Shown: positions 17,295 through 26,110 of the stretch, in pieces
How positions within the stretch are numbered: the stretch's first letter is position 1
How the letters are laid out: every line of letters starts with the position of its first letter
Source of the DNA: Candidatus Altimarinota bacterium
Lineage (GTDB): Bacteria; Cyanobacteriota; Cyanobacteriia; Cyanobacteriales; Microcystaceae
Reading direction: 5' to 3'
DNA length: 64,000 nucleotides
Assembly: GCA_012031035.1 (NCBI GenBank)
Contig: JAAUUT010000009.1
Location: 1 to 64,000 of the forward strand
Notes under the pieces: generated by a model
What the model saw: only the letters and a program-made list of their open reading frames with translations
Databases searched by the model: none
Told to the model about the DNA's origin: nothing
Made by a program: the position numbers and the translations under genes

Positions 17295-20200
17295 ATGCTA
17301 TTCTCTATCTCTACCCCTTTTATCAAACGACCTGTCTTAACGACAGTTTGTACGATCGTTATTATTTTGATTGGTGCGATCGCGATTCCTTTACTCCCGA
17401 TCGCAAAATTACCGCAAATCGGTCCGACACAAGTTCAAGTAACCTCTACCAATATTGGTTCCGATGCGAAAACGACAGAAGAAACTGTTACTACTATTAT
17501 CGAGCGGGAAATCAACGGCGTAGAGGACATGAGATATATGTCTTCCAACACCAGTAACGATGGAATTACCAATATCACCGTTACTTTTCCTACAGAAGTA
17601 AACCGAGATACTGCCCAGGTTAGGGTACAAAATCGCGTTTCCCAAGCAGAACCAGAATTGCCAGAGGTCGTCCGACAAACGGGAGTAACGAGCGAACTAG
17701 CCTCGCCAAACATTCTCATGGCGATGGCTTTTTACTCGGACAAAAACGAGAATGGAGAGTACATCTACGACAATTTATTTATCAGTAACTACGTTGACTT
17801 ATACGTCCTCGACGAACTTGAGCGGGTCAAAGGGGTAGGACGAGCGCAGATCGTAGGGGAACGGAAATATGCCATGCGCATCTGGTTAGACCCCGACAAA
17901 CTCGCAGCACGAGGGCTTTCTTCCCAAGATGTCGTTAGCGCTATCCAAGAGCAAAACATTCAAGTTGGTGCGGGTAGAATCGGTCAGCAGCCAGCCCCAG
18001 ACGACCAACAATTTGAAATCGCCTTGCGAGCGAGCGGTCGCATCAAGAGTGTCGAAGAAGCAGAAAATCTTGTTATTCAAGTAGGAGATAATGGAACACT
18101 CATTCGCCTTAAAGATGTCGGACGAGCCGAGTTAGGAGCGGAGAACTACGAAACAGATGTACTTTGGAATGGTTCTCCAGCAGTAGGTTTGCCGATTTAT
18201 CAATTACCTGGAAGTAATGCCCTCGATACAGCTAATGGCGTTAAAGCGAAGTTAGCAGAACTTGCCGAGAATTTCCCGCCGGGTCTGAGAGGCGAGGTCG
18301 GCTTCGATCCGACTTTGTTCGTCACTTCTGCCATTGAAGAGGTCGTTCTTGCGCTGGTACAAGCGATCGCGCTGGTCGTTTTGATTATCTTCATCTTTTT
18401 GCAGGACTGGCGCACCACGCTCATTCCCGCCGTTGCTATTCCCGTTGCGTTGATCGGGGCAATGGCATTTTTGTTAGTGCTTGGGTTTGAACTCAACCAG
18501 TTAACCTTATTCGGTTGCGTGCTGGCGACGGGTCTGGTGGTAGACGATGGAATCGTTGTCGTAGAAGCGATCGCGACTAAGATCGAACAGGGAATGCGAC
18601 CGATGCAAGCGGCTCTCGATTCGATGGAGGAATTATTTGGAGCCGTGATTGCCACCTCCGTCGTGCTGATGGCGGTATTCATCCCCGTTTCCTTCTTCCC
18701 CGGAAGTACCGGAGTCGTTTACAGGCAATTTGCGCTGACCATTGCTTTTGCGATCGCCCTCTCGACGTTTAATGCAATTTCTTTTTCGCCCAGCATGGCT
18801 GCCGTCCTCCTGCGTCCCAAACAGGAAGCTAGAGGGCCGTTAGGCGTTCTCTTTCGCCTCTTCAATCGTTTTTTTGAAGCGGTAAACAGGCAATACAGAA
18901 GGATAATCGAGTTGATGGCTCGGATTCAATTTCTGGTCATCGCTTTGTTTGTTGCCGGGTTAGTCGCAACCGTTTGGATCTATCAACTCGTTCCTTCAGG
19001 ATTTGTTCCTGAAGAAGACCAAGGCTATTTCATCATCATCGGTCAAGCACCTGCTGGCGTTTCTCTCAACTATACCCGCGCTCAGGCAGAGAAAATCGAC
19101 GGACTGATAAGCGATCTAGAAGGGATTCAAGGAAGATTCTGCATTGTTGGCTTTGGCTTTGATGGTAATGGTGCTGATAAGTTAATCTGTTTTGCTCCCC
19201 TCAAGCCTTGGAACGATCGTCCTGGGGCAGCTAATTCAGTTTATGGATTGTTGGGCGAAACGAATAAGCGACTGATGGGATTGACCGACATTCGGGCTTT
19301 TGCCGTCAACGCCCCGCCCGTCGATGGTTTGGGCAATTCTGGCGGCTTTGAGTTTCAGTTGCAAAACCGACAACTCTTGCCGATGGAAGCCTTAATCGAC
19401 AACGCGCAGAAATTCATTGGAGCCGCTTCGCAAAGACCGGAAATAGGACTCGTTTTTACGACTTTTACCACTAATACCCCGCAGATGGAAATCTCCATCG
19501 ATCGCAATCAAGCTAAAGCGTTAAACGTCGATATCAACGAAATTTTTCAAACTCTGCAAACCTATCTCGGCTCCAACTACGTCAACGATTTTGTTCTAGG
19601 TCAGCGACAGTATCGCGTTTACGCCCAAGCCGATCGCGATTTTCGCTCGAATCCCGAAGATATTAGCCGTTTGTACGTGCGATCGCGCGATGGAAATATG
19701 ATGCAGTTGAGTAATGTCGTTAAGGTTACGCCCTTTACCTATCCGCCAACCATTACTCACTACAATATCTATCCCTCAATCAACATTCAAGGCGCTCCCG
19801 CTCCTGGTTACAGTACCGGACAGGCGATCGCAGCCCTCGAAGAAATCGCCGACCAAACTTTACAGCCCGGTTTTGGCTATGAATGGACGGGAACGGCACT
19901 AGAAGAAAAAACCTCTGGCGGTGCGGCCCCGATTATTTTCGGTTTGGGCTTTGTGATGGTCTTTCTCGTCCTTGCTGCTCAATACGAAAGCTACATCGAT
20001 CCCACCATCATTATGCTTACAGTGCCGCTAGCGGTTTTAGGCGCTCTGGGTGGGATTTGGTTTAGAGCCAATCTCATTCAAGCAGGCGGTCTTTGGCCGG
20101 CGGTCAATAACAACGTTTATTGTCAGGTGGGTTTGGTCATGCTCATCGGGATGGCTAGTAAAAATGCCATTCTAATCGTCGAATTTGCCAACCAATCGCG

Positions 20201-20564
20201 ATCGTTGGGCATGAGTATTACTCAGGCAGCTATTTACGCCGCAGAACAGCGTTTTCGTCCGATTCTGATGACGGCAATTTCTACGTTGGTTGGTTTCATG
20301 CCTCTGGTTACGGCAAAAGGTGCGGGTTCTCTCAGTCGTTGGTCGCTGGGAACGGCTGTTTTTGGCGGTATGTTGGTAGCAACTTTTTTGAGTTTGTTGT
20401 TTGCTCCCATTCTTTATATCGTCATTAAAAATGTAGAAGAGAAATTCTTAAAAGGGGGAACTCCCGGTCAACCGCGTCCCTCCGAGCAACCGACGCAACC
20501 TATAGGGCCGCCAAGTTCCGAACAAACCGTTCCTACTTTCCGAGCATCCCAGCAAAATGAGTAG
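17295..20564 (+). CDS. RND multidrug efflux transporter (AcrB/HAE1 family)
   Basis: A proton-driven inner-membrane pump of 1089 residues, near the usual length of 1030-1060 with a longer, proline-rich C-terminal tail. It begins FSISTPFIKRPVLTTV, the canonical first helix. It has two large periplasmic loops and twelve predicted membrane helices. The helix-4 region contains GLVVDDGIVVVEAI, holding the proton-relay aspartates. The C-terminal half has GLVMLIGMASKNAILIVEFA. It pairs with the membrane fusion protein just upstream. Drug specificity cannot be read from the sequence. Confidence 0.93.
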   Translation: MLFSISTPFIKRPVLTTVCTIVIILIGAIAIPLLPIAKLPQIGPTQVQVTSTNIGSDAKTTEETVTTIIEREINGVEDMRYMSSNTSNDGITNITVTFPTEVNRDTAQVRVQNRVSQAEPELPEVVRQTGVTSELASPNILMAMAFYSDKNENGEYIYDNLFISNYVDLYVLDELERVKGVGRAQIVGERKYAMRIWLDPDKLAARGLSSQDVVSAIQEQNIQVGAGRIGQQPAPDDQQFEIALRASGRIKSVEEAENLVIQVGDNGTLIRLKDVGRAELGAENYETDVLWNGSPAVGLPIYQLPGSNALDTANGVKAKLAELAENFPPGLRGEVGFDPTLFVTSAIEEVVLALVQAIALVVLIIFIFLQDWRTTLIPAVAIPVALIGAMAFLLVLGFELNQLTLFGCVLATGLVVDDGIVVVEAIATKIEQGMRPMQAALDSMEELFGAVIATSVVLMAVFIPVSFFPGSTGVVYRQFALTIAFAIALSTFNAISFSPSMAAVLLRPKQEARGPLGVLFRLFNRFFEAVNRQYRRIIELMARIQFLVIALFVAGLVATVWIYQLVPSGFVPEEDQGYFIIIGQAPAGVSLNYTRAQAEKIDGLISDLEGIQGRFCIVGFGFDGNGADKLICFAPLKPWNDRPGAANSVYGLLGETNKRLMGLTDIRAFAVNAPPVDGLGNSGGFEFQLQNRQLLPMEALIDNAQKFIGAASQRPEIGLVFTTFTTNTPQMEISIDRNQAKALNVDINEIFQTLQTYLGSNYVNDFVLGQRQYRVYAQADRDFRSNPEDISRLYVRSRDGNMMQLSNVVKVTPFTYPPTITHYNIYPSINIQGAPAPGYSTGQAIAALEEIADQTLQPGFGYEWTGTALEEKTSGGAAPIIFGLGFVMVFLVLAAQYESYIDPTIIMLTVPLAVLGALGGIWFRANLIQAGGLWPAVNNNVYCQVGLVMLIGMASKNAILIVEFANQSRSLGMSITQAAIYAAEQRFRPILMTAISTLVGFMPLVTAKGAGSLSRWSLGTAVFGGMLVATFLSLLFAPILYIVIKNVEEKFLKGGTPGQPRPSEQPTQPIGPPSSEQTVPTFRASQQNE

Positions 20565-20569
20565 TAGAC

Positions 20570-20593
20570 AAGGTGGGCTTATTGACCCACCTT
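20570..20593. terminator. Bidirectional hairpin between the RND operon and hypB
   Basis: AAGGTGGG and CCCACCTT form an eight-base-pair stem with an eight-base loop, six bases after the RND pump stop and 25 bases past the convergent hypB stop. There is no long T-tract on either side, so it would be a weak intrinsic terminator or an mRNA end stabiliser. Confidence 0.5.
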
Positions 20594-20617
20594 ACTTTAT
20601 CCCTAGCGTTGAAATCA

Positions 20618-21517
20618 CTAAAATGCCTGCGATTTGATTAAACTAGGTTCTTGAAGTTGAGATTTTAGCCAGGTATACCAAGCTTCTAATCCTTCGCCCG
20701 TTACAGCAGACACTTGAAAAATACGGATGTGAGGATTGACTTGTCGAGCGTACTCGATACAGCGATCGCGATCGAACTGAACGTAAGGTAATAAATCAAT
20801 TTTGGTTAAAATCATCGCGTCGCTGACGCGGAACATATAAGGATACTTAATCGGTTTATCTTCTCCTTCTGTCACCGAGAGAATCGCTACTTTAGCCTTT
20901 TCGCCCAAGTCAAATAACGCAGGACAAACGAGATTGCCGACATTTTCGATCGCCAAGAGTGAATGCAACGGCGGATCGAGTTCGGTATAACCTCGTTCTA
21001 CCATAGCTGCATCTAAATGACAGCCCGTTCCTGTATTGATTTGGACGACTCGACAGCCCGTTTCTTTGATTTTTTGAGCATCGTTAACCGTCTCTTGATC
21101 GCCTTCAATAACGCTAATGGGAATTTGAGATTTGAGATCGTTAATGGTACGAACTAGAAGGGTCGTTTTTCCCGCACCAGGAGAACTCACTAGGTTCAGT
21201 GCCAAAATATCACGTCCCTTAAACCAACCGCGATTTTGAGCGGCAATTAAGTCATTTTTTCGGAGGATATCTTGCTCTAGCTTAATGGTCGTTCCGTGTA
21301 TGCTAGCGTGAAGGAATGGCGTTTGGGGAGAAGACGTTGAATGTTGATGTTCGCTTACATGAGAATGGGAGTGGGTCATTACCGTACCATCAGGTAAAGT
21401 ATGGGTATGGCTGCGACGATCTTGTTCTTCTTTCGTCTCTATTAAGACAGTTTTGCCTGTTTGAGGATTAGTCATTTTGACTTCGCTATCATCTGAACAA
21501 CCGCAGGTTACACACAT
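20618..21517 (-). CDS. hypB: Hydrogenase nickel incorporation GTPase HypB
   Basis: A 299-residue GTPase that delivers nickel to the active site of [NiFe]-hydrogenase. The N-terminus MCVTCGC has the high-affinity CxxCGC nickel motif and is followed by a histidine-rich stretch (residues about 36-60, HTHTLP, THSHSH, HQHS) that may store nickel. The G domain has the P-loop SSPGAGKTTL, a Walker B-like VIEGD, and a C-terminal TKIDLL. It stands alone: no hypA, hypC-F or hydrogenase structural gene is adjacent, so those genes must lie elsewhere if the enzyme exists. In some cyanobacteria hyp genes are scattered. Length and motifs are intact. Confidence 0.95.
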   Translation of the reverse strand: MCVTCGCSDDSEVKMTNPQTGKTVLIETKEEQDRRSHTHTLPDGTVMTHSHSHVSEHQHSTSSPQTPFLHASIHGTTIKLEQDILRKNDLIAAQNRGWFKGRDILALNLVSSPGAGKTTLLVRTINDLKSQIPISVIEGDQETVNDAQKIKETGCRVVQINTGTGCHLDAAMVERGYTELDPPLHSLLAIENVGNLVCPALFDLGEKAKVAILSVTEGEDKPIKYPYMFRVSDAMILTKIDLLPYVQFDRDRCIEYARQVNPHIRIFQVSAVTGEGLEAWYTWLKSQLQEPSLIKSQAF

Positions 21518-21733
21518 AGATCTTCTATCTCCATTGCTTCGATTTTTAGTTGCATCCTTGAGCGCTACAATGTTTTGATTAACTCATCCCTGCTTTAAAA
21601 TGACAGAGATTTCGTGTCCTTTATTTTTGTAATCAATAACTAATGGGAGTTCGTGTATTTTCAGGATCGATAGAGAGCGATACTTTTATTGCATCTCCAA
21701 AATTTGTCTGTCTGCGGTTTTTTCTAGAAATTC

Positions 21734-22207
21734 TTAAGCTTGCGCCTCTAAGACGATAGGTTCGTTGAGTATGGGAAAAGCAACGGAATTAGCAATAAAA
21801 CATTCGTCGTGTGCTTGGTGATGAAATGCGATCGCGTTTTCTAAATCGTTGCCAGCTTCGATGATAACTTTTGGGTGCAATCGTACTTCAGTCATCTGTA
21901 TTTTACCGTCTTTACGAGTCATCTTTCCCACAGCCTCATCGGAATAATCGATAACTCTGATGCCTGCACGAGCGCAAATCGCCAGATAGCTTAACATATG
22001 ACAGGCAGATAGAGCGATAACGAGTAAATCTTCTGGATTATATAGATTGCGATCGCCCCGAAACGTTGGATCTGCCGAACCTACCAAAGGCGGTTTCCCT
22101 TCTATCTTAGCAGTGTACTCGCGGGAATAAGACTGGTAGGACGAGGTTGTTCCTTGACTTGCCCCCGTCCAGGCAGTTGAAACGCGATAGATATGTTCTT
22201 TAGCCAT
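21734..22207 (-). CDS. OsmC/Ohr-family peroxide-reducing protein
   Basis: A 157-residue OsmC-family protein, typically a dimeric thiol peroxidase acting on organic hydroperoxides. The two redox cysteines lie in the expected contexts ALSACHM and HDECFIAN. The N-terminus with the YRVSTAWTG strand fits the OsmC subgroup rather than Ohr. It is downstream of hypB on the opposite side of a 216-base gap and is probably monocistronic. Substrate preference not known. Confidence 0.88.
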   Translation of the reverse strand: MAKEHIYRVSTAWTGASQGTTSSYQSYSREYTAKIEGKPPLVGSADPTFRGDRNLYNPEDLLVIALSACHMLSYLAICARAGIRVIDYSDEAVGKMTRKDGKIQMTEVRLHPKVIIEAGNDLENAIAFHHQAHDECFIANSVAFPILNEPIVLEAQA

Positions 22208-22390
22208 AATTTTATTTTAGCGGCTAGGCTGTCGTTGAAAAACGCGATCGCAGTTTATCAAACTTAACGCTTTAGTGCTGCATAAAAGCTCGAATAGCCT
22301 CCTAAGTTATCAGTAAGAACAAAAAATCCTCCCATAAAATTTATCCTTTTCTTTTTCTTCTATAACTTCTCCACTGACAGCGAGGTTTTT

Positions 22391-22821
22391 ATGAGCAAGT
22401 TTCAACGTCTGACTACTAGTATTTTAATCACGATTAGTTTAGTAAGCTGGCAGACTTTTATTGTCCCCAAAACTAAAGTTTTAGCCGATACAGTTAATAT
22501 TCCCCAACTTTCAGGCGTTAATTATCACAATAACATTCAACAAAAAGCCGAAGCTTTTGTAGATGCTTTATCTGAAAAACATTTTGATAAGGCAACTAAA
22601 GATTTAAATAGAGACATGAAACAAGAATGGTCGTCTATTAATGCTCAACAATATTGGCAAGACCTTCAGAGAGCTACTGGGAAATTTGAAAAAGAGTCAA
22701 ATCGACTGTCGATGATAATTTAGTCTTGGTGACGATTCAATTTGACAAAGTTACTGAAGATCTATTTGTGATTTTTGATGGGCAAGGAAATATTGTTGGC
22801 GTTGATTTTCCTGCAATTTAA
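22391..22821 (+). pseudogene. DUF3887-like secreted protein, frame interrupted once
   Basis: The first frame has a signal peptide (TTSILITISLVSWQTF) and a helical domain (QQKAEAFVDALSEKHFDKA...), then stops after NRLSMII at 22723. The second frame encodes KRVKSTVDDNLVLVTIQFD and ends GVDFPAI at 22821. Adding one A to the A5 run at 22689-22693 joins them into FEKRVKSTVDDN, giving about 143 residues. The combined pattern fits DUF3887, found alone or as a lid before hydrolase domains. Function unknown. The break is probably a homopolymer artefact. Confidence 0.7.
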
Positions 22822-22859
22822 ATAAAAAAAGGAAATGTTTTGCCCTGTCGTCAGTTTAA

Positions 22860-23348
22860 CTAAGCATTATAAAAACTACCATCTTTGTGAGTGAATCTCC
22901 AAGTACCAGCATCATCTACAGCTATTAAATCGTCATCGGGGTAATCGACTGTATCTTGGGAAGTGCGATTGCGCTCCGCGCAGCGGCAAAGCCGATCGCC
23001 AATCTCCAAATAAACGACATCTGCATCGGAGAGATTGAGCAAGTGATGGCCGTCTGCTTCTCCCGCCGGAAATCCTGCTGCCATTCCCGATTTCAAGATC
23101 TGTTTGCCAGCATTGGTTACTAGGGTGGCTTCCCCTTCTAAAATGTAGATAAACTCATCTTGTTTGGTATGCCAGTGACGCAGTACAGAACGACTTCCTG
23201 GTTTGAGTTTAACCAAATTTACCCCAAAATTTTTGAGATTCGCGATGTTTCCTAACCGTTTTTTGAATCGTCCCGCAACTAAAGATTTAAATTGTTCGGG
23301 ATAATTGGAGCCTGTTGTTTCAGGTACATTTGAAGGGTCGATTATCAT
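22860..23348 (-). CDS. Cupin-domain protein carrying an inserted repeat
   Basis: A 162-residue cupin. The metal-binding motif is seen in LRHWHTKQDEFIYILEGEA (cupin motif 1: HWH and E) and a second motif has GEADGHHLLN. Family members usually read GDRT directly before a YPDDDL stretch. Here GDR and TSQDTVDYPDDDL are separated by about nine extra residues encoded by a 36-bp repeat (22965-23000), so the insertion sits in a surface loop after the core barrel. The gene is followed by a VOC protein and a GpgS-like gene on the same strand, with short gaps (15 and 9 bases), so the three probably form one operon. The VOC gene is transcribed first after the GpgS-like gene. Ligand unknown. Confidence 0.85.
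   Translation of the reverse strand: MIIDPSNVPETTGSNYPEQFKSLVAGRFKKRLGNIANLKNFGVNLVKLKPGSRSVLRHWHTKQDEFIYILEGEATLVTNAGKQILKSGMAAGFPAGEADGHHLLNLSDADVVYLEIGDRLCRCAERNRTSQDTVDYPDDDLIAVDDAGTWRFTHKDGSFYNA
22965..23000. repeat. 36-bp HIP1-bounded repeat, copy 2 (in coding sequence)
   Basis: Same element as at 14890-14925, with 33 of 36 positions identical. It is placed in frame in the cupin gene, where it adds about nine residues between otherwise contiguous family motifs. Confidence 0.75.
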
Positions 23349-23363
23349 AAAGCTGCGACATAT

Positions 23364-23750
23364 TTAAAGAGCATTAGTTGGCTCGTAGAAAGTGATACAT
23401 ACTCCATTTGGATCGATAACGACAAACTCTTTCATTCCCCAAGGTTTTGTTTCCAGTTTGCCATTGGGATGAATAGCTTCTTCTCCTTTGCTTGTCAATT
23501 CTTCATAAAGTTGCTCGATGCCAGTCACATGGATGCGGAAGGCGATTTCTTCTGTTAAAGGGATGTAATCATTTTTGACTAAAAATAGTTCCGCTACGTC
23601 TCGTTTTACAATTGCCATGCGCATCGGGTCGCCTTCCGTGTGGACGCACTTAAAGCCAAGTTTTTGCTCGTAGAATGCGATCGCGCCTTCTAAATCGTTA
23701 CCTGCTGGTATTAGCGGACTAATGTTTCCTAAAATCGGTGGTTGGTTCAT
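23364..23750 (-). CDS. VOC-superfamily (glyoxalase/bleomycin resistance-like) protein
   Basis: A 128-residue vicinal-oxygen-chelate fold protein, with paired beta-alpha-beta modules. The N-terminus SPLIPAGNDLEGAIAFYEQKLGF and the C-terminal FVVIDPNGVCITFYEP are the usual VOC signatures. Metal ligands are not fully the glyoxalase I set, so it may bind rather than transform a small molecule. It is in a probable operon with the cupin and the GpgS-like gene. Substrate unknown. Confidence 0.85.
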   Translation of the reverse strand: MNQPPILGNISPLIPAGNDLEGAIAFYEQKLGFKCVHTEGDPMRMAIVKRDVAELFLVKNDYIPLTEEIAFRIHVTGIEQLYEELTSKGEEAIHPNGKLETKPWGMKEFVVIDPNGVCITFYEPTNAL

Positions 23751-23759
23751 AATTACTGA

Positions 23760-24953
23760 TTATTGGACATCATCTAATGCTTCGGTTAATTCTTCCATAA
23801 TTCCTTCGATCGCAACTTCAATTCGCCGCCAATCGGGAATGAAAGGCGAACCAAAAGGATACTGATGAAAGTCGTCAAAAGCCATGTCGAGAGCGTGCGC
23901 AAAGGTTTCGACGGCTGTCAGTTCGTTATGCAGATCGTATTTCTCCAATTCGTGCATCTCGGCAAATGCTTCGTATACCCCTACAACTTCGCGAGCGTGT
24001 CTTAAATAGGTAAGCTTGAGGGTGCGAAAGAACTCGCGACTGAGGACGATTCCCTGAGAAGACAACTGCGCAAAGAAGGTACGAGCAATATCGGCAACCA
24101 TTGTTTGCAGTCCTGGTTTGTCTTTCGTGCCGAGTTGTTGATGTTTGTGGTCGTAACGATTGGTTAATTCTACTTGACAAATACGAGGAACTCTCACTAA
24201 TCGATAGATTTCTGAGAGAATGCCGACTTCGATCCCCCAATCCGAGGGAAACTGCATTTCTCTGGCGATGCTGGTAAACATGGCGAATTCACCAGCTAGA
24301 GGATAGCGAAAATCTGCCATGTATTCTAGAAAATCTAAATTTCCTAAAATCTCGCGCAGAGAACGCACGAAGGGAAAGTAAAAAAGACGCACGACGCGAC
24401 CAAAAAGGCGATCGCCGTAGCGAGCATAAAATCCTTTGGCGAACTGATAGCGTAGCTGGACGACGGCATAAAGCAGACGCACGAGAAAATGGCGATCGTA
24501 AGTGAGGATATCGGCATCGTGAAACGCGAGAACGGCAACTTCTGCTTTGGTTAAAATATAACCGAGCGCAGTCCAGACGGCTCGTCCTTTACCGCGAGGG
24601 CCCAGAGGAAGTAAATCGTCAATTTTCTTGGTGACGGCTTGTACTTGTGGGTTATCATTCCAGAGCAAACAAGCCTTATTTTCTAGAGGTGCGACGATTT
24701 CTTTGGCGCGATAAAAATCGTCTTTATCGGCTCGATCTAAGCTAATATAAACTCGCGCAATAAAGTCCATCTGCGAGAGTTCTTGGATGATATTTGCCAT
24801 CGCATTACTGGCTAGATCGCTGTAGAGAGCGGGAATTACGACTCCAATGGGAATGCGATGGGACGCTTGCAATAGCCGTTCTTCCATTGCAGCTAGCGTC
24901 TCTTTCTGTAGAAGCGTGAAAGTCGGAACGTAGTTTAAGTGAAAGTCAGGCAT
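23760..24953 (-). CDS. Glucosyl-3-phosphoglycerate synthase-like glycosyltransferase
   Basis: A GT-A glycosyltransferase resembling the GpgS family (GT81), which transfers glucose from a nucleotide sugar to 3-phosphoglycerate to make a precursor of glucosylglycerate, a compatible solute. The nucleotide-sugar domain has IGVVIPALYSDL, and the DxD-type metal site is in AFHDADI. The GEFAMF and DWGIEVGIL regions are as in GpgS. I start at MPDFHLNY (24953), 397 residues; a TTG 20 codons upstream (25013) gives a basic extension unlike the family. No phosphatase gene (GpgP) is next door. Substrate is inferred from similarity. Confidence 0.82.
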   Translation of the reverse strand: MPDFHLNYVPTFTLLQKETLAAMEERLLQASHRIPIGVVIPALYSDLASNAMANIIQELSQMDFIARVYISLDRADKDDFYRAKEIVAPLENKACLLWNDNPQVQAVTKKIDDLLPLGPRGKGRAVWTALGYILTKAEVAVLAFHDADILTYDRHFLVRLLYAVVQLRYQFAKGFYARYGDRLFGRVVRLFYFPFVRSLREILGNLDFLEYMADFRYPLAGEFAMFTSIAREMQFPSDWGIEVGILSEIYRLVRVPRICQVELTNRYDHKHQQLGTKDKPGLQTMVADIARTFFAQLSSQGIVLSREFFRTLKLTYLRHAREVVGVYEAFAEMHELEKYDLHNELTAVETFAHALDMAFDDFHQYPFGSPFIPDWRRIEVAIEGIMEELTEALDDVQ

Positions 24954-25177
24954 AGTTATGAATGATGAATTACGTCTAATGGAGAGTGAAACGACGAAAC
25001 ACAAGCGCGTCAAGTATGGCTAACTATTTTTGGGTTTCCCCTAAAAAGGGCAAATAAAATAAATCGCTAGTGCTAAGGGTATCATCTCGTCACTCTTATG
25101 GTGGTGGAACGCCTACTTTTGTCGGTACTTATCTGGAGTTTTTTTCGCTCCCAGTCATCAACTAGGACATTTTAAGC

Positions 25178-26032
25178 ATGAATTTTTATCTCGGTTGTGC
25201 TGTTTGGTCTTATAAGGGATGGGTAGGAAACTTTTATCCGCCAAAAAGTCAGTCTAAAGATTTTCTAAAGCTTTATGGTCAGCGTTTGAGGACTGTTGAA
25301 GGCAATACAACATTTTATGCCGTTCCCGAAGAGAAGACGATCGCGCGATGGGCAATGGAAACTCCGTCTGGGTTTAAATTTTGTCTTAAAATGCCTAGAG
25401 AGATTACCCACAACGGGTTATTAATGCCTTCCCTTGAGGGTGCGATCGCGTTTCTGGAGAGAGTTAGCCAATTGGAAGATCGCGCTGGCCCGGTTTTTCT
25501 TCAATTACCTCCTAGTTACAGTCCCGAATCCCTACAGGATTTGACCGATTTTTTGAAGGCGCTAGCGAAGGAAACAAAAGCTTTAGCCATAGAAGTTCGC
25601 CATCTAGATTGGTTTAATGAGGGTTATGAATCTCGATTAAATCATCTTTTAAAGGAATTGGCGATCGCAAAGGTATTGCTCGATACTCGTCCTATCTACG
25701 ACTCTCCCGACGATCCGCAAATTGCATCCGAGAGACGAAAACCCAAGGTTCCTTTGCATCCTTGCATCACAACAGATTTTACTTTGGTTCGCTTCATCAG
25801 CCATCCGCAACAGGAATACAATCAAACTTTTCTCCAAGAATGGGTCGCGCAAGTCGATCGCTGGTTGCAGCAGGGAACAAAAATTTATTTTTTCGTTCAT
25901 TGTCCGGTTGAAGAGCGATCGCCGTTCACTGCTCTTTCCTTTCAGCAAATGCTAGAGGGGCAATGCGTAAAAGTTCCTGCGTTACCTTGGAAGCAGTTAG
26001 AATTTTCTCCAGTACAGCTTCGTTTGTTTTAA
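25178..26032 (+). CDS. DUF72 domain protein (TIM-barrel-like)
   Basis: A 284-residue DUF72 protein. The start FYLGCAVWSYKGWVGNFYP and the NTTFYAVP motif are characteristic of the family, as is the KMPREITHN stretch. The structural class is a TIM barrel; the function is unknown, although relatives are sometimes called endonuclease IV-like. The sequence is intact. The GTP/DNA partners are not known. Its 3' neighbour, a PstS-like protein, follows after 80 bases containing a palindromic repeat. Confidence 0.88.
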   Translation: MNFYLGCAVWSYKGWVGNFYPPKSQSKDFLKLYGQRLRTVEGNTTFYAVPEEKTIARWAMETPSGFKFCLKMPREITHNGLLMPSLEGAIAFLERVSQLEDRAGPVFLQLPPSYSPESLQDLTDFLKALAKETKALAIEVRHLDWFNEGYESRLNHLLKELAIAKVLLDTRPIYDSPDDPQIASERRKPKVPLHPCITTDFTLVRFISHPQQEYNQTFLQEWVAQVDRWLQQGTKIYFFVHCPVEERSPFTALSFQQMLEGQCVKVPALPWKQLEFSPVQLRLF

Positions 26033-26054
26033 GATGCGATATATCGTATCTCTA
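26032..26054. repeat. Palindromic GATATATC-centred interspersed repeat, copy 2
   Basis: A copy of the AGATGCGATATATCG palindrome in the short gap directly after the DUF72 stop codon. See the copy at 14671. Confidence 0.65.
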
Positions 26055-26110
26055 AATTGATTACACTTAAGCATAAAGTCGCAATGCTTGAGGAATTTAC
26101 AACTAAAGCT

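Noticed and set aside
24953-25013. N-terminal extension of the GpgS-like protein from a TTG at 25013
   Set aside because: The extra 20 residues are basic and unlike the family; the ATG at 24953 gives the expected start.
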